Assembly (NCBI GenBank): GCA_964548595.1
Contig: CAZJQO010000037.1
Coordinates: forward strand, 1-20,031
Direction of reading: 5' to 3'
Length of the DNA stretch: 20,031 nucleotides
From: JAJYVH01 sp964548595
GTDB lineage: Archaea > Micrarchaeota > Micrarchaeia > Micrarchaeales > CABMGC01
Under the pieces are notes generated by a model that did no database searches, had not been told where the DNA came from, and saw only the letters and a list, made by a program, of their open reading frames with translations. The first letter of the stretch is position 1; the number at the start of each line of letters is the position of its first letter. Of this stretch, positions 15,705 to 20,031 are shown piece after piece. The position numbers were made by a program, and so were the translations under genes.

Positions 15705-16778
15705 ATGTCTAGCAGGTTTGCGGACTCAGGCTTCAGGACCTACGAGGAGAGGTACAACCTTTCTGCGCCTTTAGTGGCACAGGTCTATGCTGAGCTGCGC
15801 AAGGTGCTCGGCGATGACATAGTGCTCATAGGGGGCAGAGCCGTGAACATACTCTGCGGTCTTGATTACAGAAGGACCAATGATATAGACTTCCTTGTTG
15901 ACGGGAGCATCACCGAAGAAAGAAGGGAGGCGCTTAGGAAGATTGGATGGGAACCCGCAGCCAATTCCAAGGCAGACGGAGACAGGGCCCATTTCGAAAA
16001 AAAAGGTTTCTCGCACGGCGGCAGGACGTATGAAGTGAAGGTAGATATCAACACCGTCGAAGGTCCGCGAAGCCTTCCACGGGTATACGACAAGCACAGC
16101 ATAGTAGAAGATGGAGCTGAAATAAGCATAGTCGATGGGCCCTACTTCTCTCCTGTAAAGGTGGCCAGCGTGCCTGCACTCATTGCGATGAAGTTCACAG
16201 CGTTCGAGGACGGTGAAAACAGCAAGGACGAACAGAAGAGAAAGAACGCAATTACGCACACAGAAGACACATTCATGCTCGTACAGACACACTACGCCTC
16301 TTTCGACGCCTTCCTGCATGCGGAATCAGGCGCTCTGGCGCACCTGCTTGGAGCCAGACGGCTAGATGAGACAAGATCGGATAGGCTGCGCTATATTTTC
16401 GAAAGGGGAAGGGAGCACACGTGCGGGGGGGCCGTATGGGTGATAAAGGAGAAGGTGCGGGCCGATGCTAACATGGCCAAGGCGCGGTCAGATACAGGCG
16501 AATGGCTGGCGCATGAACTGGACAGAAAGCTTAGGGACAGGATCGAAACCGAAGAAAAGCGCGCCGAACAGCAGTACCCCGAAGCATTGAAGGAGAAGTT
16601 CGATTCCGTCTATTACACGTTCTGGCGCAAGTTCGGCAACCTAGACACTCTGGTGGACGTGCTGAACAGCTGGATGGACGTGAAGAAGGAGGTAATCAGG
16701 AGAGAACTCAAGGACATGTTCAGGATAGTTGAGGCCAGGCATCCGGGATGGAAAGCAGTCATGGTCGGGCGCCGCTAA
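15705..16778 (+). CDS. Nucleotidyltransferase, AbiEii/MNT-like
   Basis: The first 120 residues form a DNA polymerase beta-like nucleotidyltransferase core: LIGGRAV (G43-G44), then TNDIDFLVD with D60 and D62 as metal ligands, and a third acidic residue D114 in VKVDIN. This order is typical of AbiEii-type and related enzymes that transfer a nucleotide to RNA, protein or small molecules. The rest of the 357 residues are helical and highly charged with no domain I recognise. AbiEii toxins normally come with an upstream AbiEi antitoxin with a winged helix; none is seen, the upstream neighbour being a divergent exonuclease. It may be a stand-alone enzyme or an orphan toxin. ATG start with a TATA box at 15667-15676. 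The core call is firm, the biological role is not. Confidence 0.8.
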   Translation: MSSRFADSGFRTYEERYNLSAPLVAQVYAELRKVLGDDIVLIGGRAVNILCGLDYRRTNDIDFLVDGSITEERREALRKIGWEPAANSKADGDRAHFEKKGFSHGGRTYEVKVDINTVEGPRSLPRVYDKHSIVEDGAEISIVDGPYFSPVKVASVPALIAMKFTAFEDGENSKDEQKRKNAITHTEDTFMLVQTHYASFDAFLHAESGALAHLLGARRLDETRSDRLRYIFERGREHTCGGAVWVIKEKVRADANMAKARSDTGEWLAHELDRKLRDRIETEEKRAEQQYPEALKEKFDSVYYTFWRKFGNLDTLVDVLNSWMDVKKEVIRRELKDMFRIVEARHPGWKAVMVGRR

Positions 16779-16810
16779 AAAAGGGCGGGCCACACCAAAG
16801 TATGCAAAGG

Positions 16811-16819
16811 CTTACATTT
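16811..16819 (+). promoter_or_regulatory. Weak TATA-like element before the NAC gene
   Basis: CTTACATTT lies about 30 bases before the ATG at 16847 and would give a nearly leaderless transcript. It is a poorer match than the other boxes. Confidence 0.3.
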
Positions 16820-16846
16820 GTTTTCTTGGCAAACTTTACTGATCGC

Positions 16847-17191
16847 ATGCTTCCAAATCTTGACCCGAAGGCGCTGAAAGGCGTTATGGACAGGCTCGGC
16901 ATAAGGAGCGAGAGCATAGAGAGCACGAAGGTCGTTATAAGCTGCCAGGACAAGGACATTGTCATAGAGGAGCCGCAGGTTGTGCTGATAGAAGGCCAGG
17001 GAGTGCGCTCCTTCCAGATAAGCGGCGACATAAAGGAAATAGAGAAGGCCAAGCCTGAGATAAGCGGGGAAGACGTTGAATTCGTGCGGGAGCAGACTGG
17101 CGCAGACGAAGCAGCTGCGAGGAAGGCGCTGGAAGAAACCAACGGCGATAACGCTGCTGCGATACTGAAGCTGAAGGGAGGCGGAAACTAA
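16847..17191 (+). CDS. nac: Nascent polypeptide-associated complex protein (archaeal NAC)
   Basis: Archaeal NAC forms a homodimer that binds the ribosome and shields emerging chains in the cytoplasm. From the ATG at 16847 it has 114 residues, the usual archaeal length, and begins MLPNLDPKALKGVMDRLGI like the family's Met/Lys-rich first helix. The NAC beta-barrel follows (VVISCQDKDIVIEEPQVVLI, then a GQGVRSFQISG strand), and the C-terminus from about 72 is a UBA domain (EDVEFVREQTGADEAAARKA and NGDNAAAILKLK). The frame is open upstream to 16748 within the previous gene, but those extra residues do not resemble NAC. Its TAA overlaps the TAG of the convergent peptidase gene (CTAA at 17188-17191). 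Confidence 0.94.
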   Translation: MLPNLDPKALKGVMDRLGIRSESIESTKVVISCQDKDIVIEEPQVVLIEGQGVRSFQISGDIKEIEKAKPEISGEDVEFVREQTGADEAAARKALEETNGDNAAAILKLKGGGN

Positions 17192-17787
17192 TCGCTCTCT
17201 GCTCGCTTCGCTTTTTTGCCTCGGGGCCGCTTCGGGTACAGCACCAGAAGCCACCTCCTGCCATACCTCTCGCTGAACCAGACTGACTCGAAGTCGCTCT
17301 TGCCGATTACCCGTTCCATGCCTATATCCACATCCATTATGAACAGGCTGCTGCCGTCGTAGCCTGTGACAACAGAGTAGTGGCCATACCTCAGTCCCTG
17401 CTCTTCGGGCGCCCCAGTCTCTTCATCTTCAGAAAGGATGAAGTTGACTATCACAGGCATGCCCCTGTCTATGTGCATCTCTATGTCCGTTACGCCTGAA
17501 TCGTACATAGATTCTGTACGCATGCCGTAAGCCCTGGCAGCCGCCACCATGCCAGCATGCGAAGTGCCGGCGTCACTGGTAGTATGCGCTTTTCCAGCAA
17601 TCGCCATTTCGCCAGCACTTATGCCGAAATAAGAGAGCACGGCCCTGAGTGAAGCGGGCCCGCACGTGTAATCGGTTTTTTGCATCACGCTCTTCACACG
17701 CAGCCTCACCCTCTCGCCGCGCAGAACAAAAACTCCAGCTTGCATACCACCCGCCCGCTTGCGTATGCCTCGCGCTCCTGCACCCAT
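17188..17787 (-). CDS. C39-like cysteine peptidase, stand-alone
   Basis: The fold is that of peptidase family C39 (papain-like). Q36 and C42 in QKTDYTCGPAS match the oxyanion glutamine and nucleophile, H136 in YGHYSVVTGYD the catalytic histidine, and D152 in LFIMDVD the aspartate. In bacteria C39 domains cleave double-glycine leaders, usually as the N-terminal part of an ABC exporter; here the 199-residue protein is the domain alone, without signal peptide, membrane helix or transporter nearby, so it should be cytoplasmic. Its substrate is unknown. The TATA box at 17806-17819 supports a leaderless ATG at 17787; an ATG at 17745, preceded by GGGTGGT, is an alternative giving 185 residues. The C-terminus is very basic. 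Confidence 0.85.
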   Translation of the reverse strand: MGAGARGIRKRAGGMQAGVFVLRGERVRLRVKSVMQKTDYTCGPASLRAVLSYFGISAGEMAIAGKAHTTSDAGTSHAGMVAAARAYGMRTESMYDSGVTDIEMHIDRGMPVIVNFILSEDEETGAPEEQGLRYGHYSVVTGYDGSSLFIMDVDIGMERVIGKSDFESVWFSERYGRRWLLVLYPKRPRGKKAKRAESD

Positions 17788-17805
17788 GCATAGATTCTGC
17801 CACTG

Positions 17806-17819
17806 CAGTTATTAAAACC
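17806..17819 (-). promoter_or_regulatory. TATA box for the C39-like peptidase
   Basis: The minus strand contains GGTTTTAATAACTG, centred about 26 bases before the ATG at 17787. This favours that start over the internal ATG at 17745. Confidence 0.5.
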
Positions 17820-17874
17820 TGGGCAGAAATGGCTCGGGTGCCCATTGCAGGGACGAAACACCGCCCTCGCGCTG

Positions 17875-18183
17875 CTAATCCATCTTGAAGATCTGCACGA
17901 AGGGCACGCCCCCCACCTTCTTTACGTCTGACTTGCGCACATAGCCCTTGCTCATCATTACAGCTACAGCGCGCTCGCCGACGACGTTAGCCGAGTATAT
18001 CTCTTCATTCACGGCTGCTTCCCTGGCCAGCTGCTCCGCCATAAGCTCGCCCTTGTAAAATTCAGCGTATTTTTCAAGGTCAAGCTGCAGCTTGCCGCTC
18101 TCAAAAACTTTGCCTATAAGCTCCTCGTCGCACATGGCAAGAAGCAGGCCCTGCGGCGTGCTGTGCTTCTTTACGTATATCAT
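17875..18183 (-). CDS. DUF424 family protein
   Basis: This 102-residue protein matches the archaeal DUF424 family, widespread and short, whose function I cannot state with confidence. Family hallmarks are CDEELIGKVFE (18-28), the FY-G turn (42-45), the NVVGERAV block (66-73) and GVPFVQI (92-98) near the end. It is the second gene of a two-gene operon: its ATG comes four bases after the stop of the glycosyltransferase gene, whose last codons lie where a ribosome-binding site would be, so translation is probably coupled. No separate promoter is seen. Pairing a housekeeping DUF424 gene with a membrane glycosyltransferase is not obviously functional and may reflect compaction only. Confidence 0.87.
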   Translation of the reverse strand: MIYVKKHSTPQGLLLAMCDEELIGKVFESGKLQLDLEKYAEFYKGELMAEQLAREAAVNEEIYSANVVGERAVAVMMSKGYVRKSDVKKVGGVPFVQIFKMD

Positions 18184-18187
18184 GCGC

Positions 18188-19753
18188 CTACCCGTATCTC
18201 ACGAAGAAGAATGCGGCGCTGCTGTAGAGTATGCCGTACCACATGAGCCAGAGAGCACCTGTGAGGTTGTAAACCAGCAACGAGATGGCGCTGGCACCGA
18301 AAAGAACTGCGGAGAAGCCTATCTCTACCCTCGCATTCCTGAACAGGTTCCTGATTCTGCCGCCCTCGACCCGCCTTGTCGCCTTGAACCAGCCGTACGC
18401 AGGGTTCTGCGAGAACAGGGCCGCAAGGGCTCCGTTGAGCCTGACAAACGCGAGGGCGAAGTTCAGCGCGAACATCATGATGCCCTTTGAGAGCGAGTTG
18501 AAGTAGACCTTTGATATCGTTATGGGTATGAGGATCGAGAGCAGGAAGGCGCCCATGCCGAGCAGCTCCAGGTTGAGCACCGTGTACGGTGGGGTGAAGA
18601 TCTGCTTAACAGAGCCGAAGGTGAACGGGGCTGCGAGCATCACGAGCAGTATGGAGAAGATGGTGAAGAGTATGAGTATAGACGACAGGTAGTTCAGGCC
18701 GAGGCCGTGCGCGGCATAGTCCATCTTCGAGAGCGCGCTCATCGCCTTCTTGCTTGTGTTGTCCTTGTGCTTCAGGAAATAGAGCAGGAACTGCGTGTCG
18801 CCGTAGTTGTAGCGCCACTGCTGCCTTGCAAGCTCGGTGAAGCTCTTCATCGGCCTCGCAAGCGCGTAGACCTTTGGTATGTGTAGGCTCCTGAAGTTGT
18901 GCATATCGGACTCGAAACTCATGAACGTGTCCTCAGTGACGTACTCGGGGAAGCCCCCTATGGCGTCGAGCGCGCTGCGCTTTATCACAGCGCACGAGCC
19001 TGCGAAGAGCGCTGTCCCGTTCATGACCCTTGACGGCTGTATGAGCTTGAAGAATATTGTGTCGAAGAGGCCAACTGTGTCGGAGAAGAGGCTGCCCTTT
19101 GCGTACTGCTTCTCTGTCTGCACGAAGCAGAGCTTAGGGTCCTGGAAATAGGGAAGCAGGTCGGTAAGGAAATTATTGTCCACAAGCTCCTCGTCCGAGT
19201 CGAAAATTGCGATGTATTCCTCGTCGGAGCTCTTGAGCATGTTGTTCAGCGCGCCCGCCTTGAAGCCCTGCCTGTTCGGCCTGCGCATGTAAACTGCGCC
19301 GTACTCGGCGCTTATGCGGCCCAGCGCGCTCGCTGTCTCGGGCTCGGTAGAGTCGTCTAGCATATAGAACTTCAGCTTGCTCCTGTCGTAGTTCAGCTGC
19401 GTTATCTTCGCCAGGTTCCTTGCCACCATGCCGGGATCCTCGTTGTAAACCGGCATCACCACCGCCACGCTGGGTTTCCTGCGCATCGGCTTCAGCCCCG
19501 CGTTTATGTTTTCAAGGTACCGCGCGTAGTAGCTCGATTTGTAGTAGGAATATGAGGAGACCATGTTGAAGCCTCCGGAGATCAGCGCCAGGAAGGTGAA
19601 CGAAATCGCGATGACGTACGCTATCACGCTGTTGGCGTTGAGCAGCAGGTAGGCGGAGAAGATGAGGCTGACAGCTGTCAGGGCCGAGAATAGGAACACA
19701 AGCATAAGCTTGGCCAAGACGCCGCTCGGCGCGTCACCCAGTTTTAGAGCCAT
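18188..19753 (-). CDS. Membrane glycosyltransferase family 2 (cellulose-synthase-like)
   Basis: A processive-type GT2 enzyme of 521 residues. Two N-terminal membrane helices (about 12-36 and 43-64) precede a GT-A domain starting VAVVMPVYNE (97-105). Catalytic landmarks are D133-D134 (LDDST), DxD at 185-187 (FDSD), TED at 273-275, and Q311-x-x-R314-Y315 in place of the usual QxxRW. Four or five further helices follow from about 345 to the end. Such enzymes polymerise or add sugars at the cytoplasmic face and may feed the chain through the membrane, as in cellulose or hyaluronan synthases, or build lipid-linked sugars. The product is unknown; an exopolysaccharide or surface glycan is likely. 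ATG start with an AT-rich promoter shared with the divergent tRNA-Ser gene; it is the first gene of the operon with DUF424. Confidence 0.9.
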   Translation of the reverse strand: MALKLGDAPSGVLAKLMLVFLFSALTAVSLIFSAYLLLNANSVIAYVIAISFTFLALISGGFNMVSSYSYYKSSYYARYLENINAGLKPMRRKPSVAVVMPVYNEDPGMVARNLAKITQLNYDRSKLKFYMLDDSTEPETASALGRISAEYGAVYMRRPNRQGFKAGALNNMLKSSDEEYIAIFDSDEELVDNNFLTDLLPYFQDPKLCFVQTEKQYAKGSLFSDTVGLFDTIFFKLIQPSRVMNGTALFAGSCAVIKRSALDAIGGFPEYVTEDTFMSFESDMHNFRSLHIPKVYALARPMKSFTELARQQWRYNYGDTQFLLYFLKHKDNTSKKAMSALSKMDYAAHGLGLNYLSSILILFTIFSILLVMLAAPFTFGSVKQIFTPPYTVLNLELLGMGAFLLSILIPITISKVYFNSLSKGIMMFALNFALAFVRLNGALAALFSQNPAYGWFKATRRVEGGRIRNLFRNARVEIGFSAVLFGASAISLLVYNLTGALWLMWYGILYSSAAFFFVRYG

Positions 19754-19775
19754 GTAACTCGCACTTCATAGGAAA

Positions 19776-19791
19776 GTTAAATATTAATAAG
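19776..19791. promoter_or_regulatory. Overlapping divergent TATA elements
   Basis: The block GTTAAATATTAATAAG can serve both ways. Read forward it lies 25-35 bases before tRNA-Ser, and read backward it lies about 26-30 bases before the ATG of the glycosyltransferase gene at 19753. No other TATA-like sequence is present in the 59-base gap. Confidence 0.55.
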
Positions 19792-19812
19792 CGGTAAGGC
19801 GTAGATTGGTTT

Positions 19813-19897
19813 GCCGGGGTGGCGGAATCTGGTCATCGCGCTGGTCCCGAAAACCAGTGCCCTTCGGGGCTTTTGGGTTCAAATCCCAACCCCGGCG
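19813..19897 (+). tRNA. tRNA-Ser (anticodon CGA)
   Basis: An 85-base class II tRNA. The acceptor GCCGGGG pairs with CCCCGGC, the anticodon stem CTGGT pairs with ACCAG, a long variable arm (CCC-TTC-GGG core) follows, and the T arm is TTGGG-TTCAAAT-CCCAA. The long variable arm and G discriminator fit serine and not leucine. The anticodon loop is CCCGAAA, giving CGA for codon TCG, but position 33 is C where almost every tRNA has U. The D arm has only three clear pairs. No CCA is encoded. Confidence 0.92.
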
Positions 19898-19904
19898 TTT
19901 AATT

Positions 19905-20031
19905 TCACTGAGGCTCCTTGATGAACTCGTTGAGGAGCACTGTCGCGTAGGAGCCCCTGGGCAGCGAGAAAGACAGCCTGTAAGCGCCCTCATCCTGCAC
20001 GCTGCACGCCAGCTCCCTGACAGGCGCAAGC
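19905..20031 (-). CDS. truD: C-terminus of a TruD/Pus7-like tRNA pseudouridine synthase (partial)
   Basis: The last 41 codons of a minus-strand gene end at a TGA at 19905-19907; the rest lies beyond the right edge. The end reads YRLSFSLPRGSYATVLLNEF, then IKEPQ, which closely resembles the closing strand and helix of TruD/Pus7 enzymes (FxLPxGSYAT followed by a short helix with L-x-E). That family makes pseudouridine at tRNA position 13 and related sites. The gene converges on tRNA-Ser with only seven bases between them. The call rests on this short tail alone. Confidence 0.75.
   Translation of the reverse strand, partial: LAPVRELACSVQDEGAYRLSFSLPRGSYATVLLNEFIKEPQ

Noticed and set aside
19784..20029. 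An 81-codon minus-strand frame at the right edge
   Set aside because: It reads through the tRNA-Ser gene in antisense and is out of frame with the TruD-like tail, which has a recognisable sequence.

Overview
The window looks like a piece of an archaeal chromosome. It carries an STT3/AglB-type oligosaccharyltransferase, an archaeal NAC protein with a UBA tail, a DUF424 protein, and two tRNA genes with no encoded CCA. Most start codons sit about 25-30 bases downstream of an AT-rich TATA-like box with no ribosome-binding site, the pattern of leaderless archaeal transcripts. The DNA is GC-rich and very compact: several convergent gene pairs overlap at their stop codons. A small-genome (DPANN-like, perhaps micrarchaeal) lineage is my guess from the style of the genes; it is not proven by the sequence.

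Left edge (1-1016): the end of a broken DDE transposase, then an AT-rich FkbM-type methyltransferase that looks horizontally acquired. Cell-surface block (1121-11366): an STT3 oligosaccharyltransferase, a small four-helix membrane protein on the other strand, a family-4 glycosyltransferase, and a giant signal-peptide-bearing, membrane-anchored surface protein of about 1,803 residues with some 20 N-glycosylation sequons. Together they suggest a locus that builds and N-glycosylates a surface layer or adhesin.

Middle block (11320-14699): two divergent genes for unrecognised charged, helix-rich proteins (602 aa soluble; 428 aa with N-terminal membrane segments), followed by a 47-residue extremely acidic microprotein encoded convergently. 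I recognise none of the three; this is the most likely place for an undescribed system.

Right block (14866-20031): tRNA-Ala(TGC), a DEDDh exonuclease with a 15-bp in-frame minisatellite, an AbiEii-like nucleotidyltransferase without a visible partner, the NAC protein, a C39-like cysteine peptidase, a two-gene operon of a membrane family-2 glycosyltransferase and a DUF424 protein, tRNA-Ser(CGA) sharing its promoter region with that operon, and the C-terminus of a TruD-like pseudouridine synthase running off the edge.
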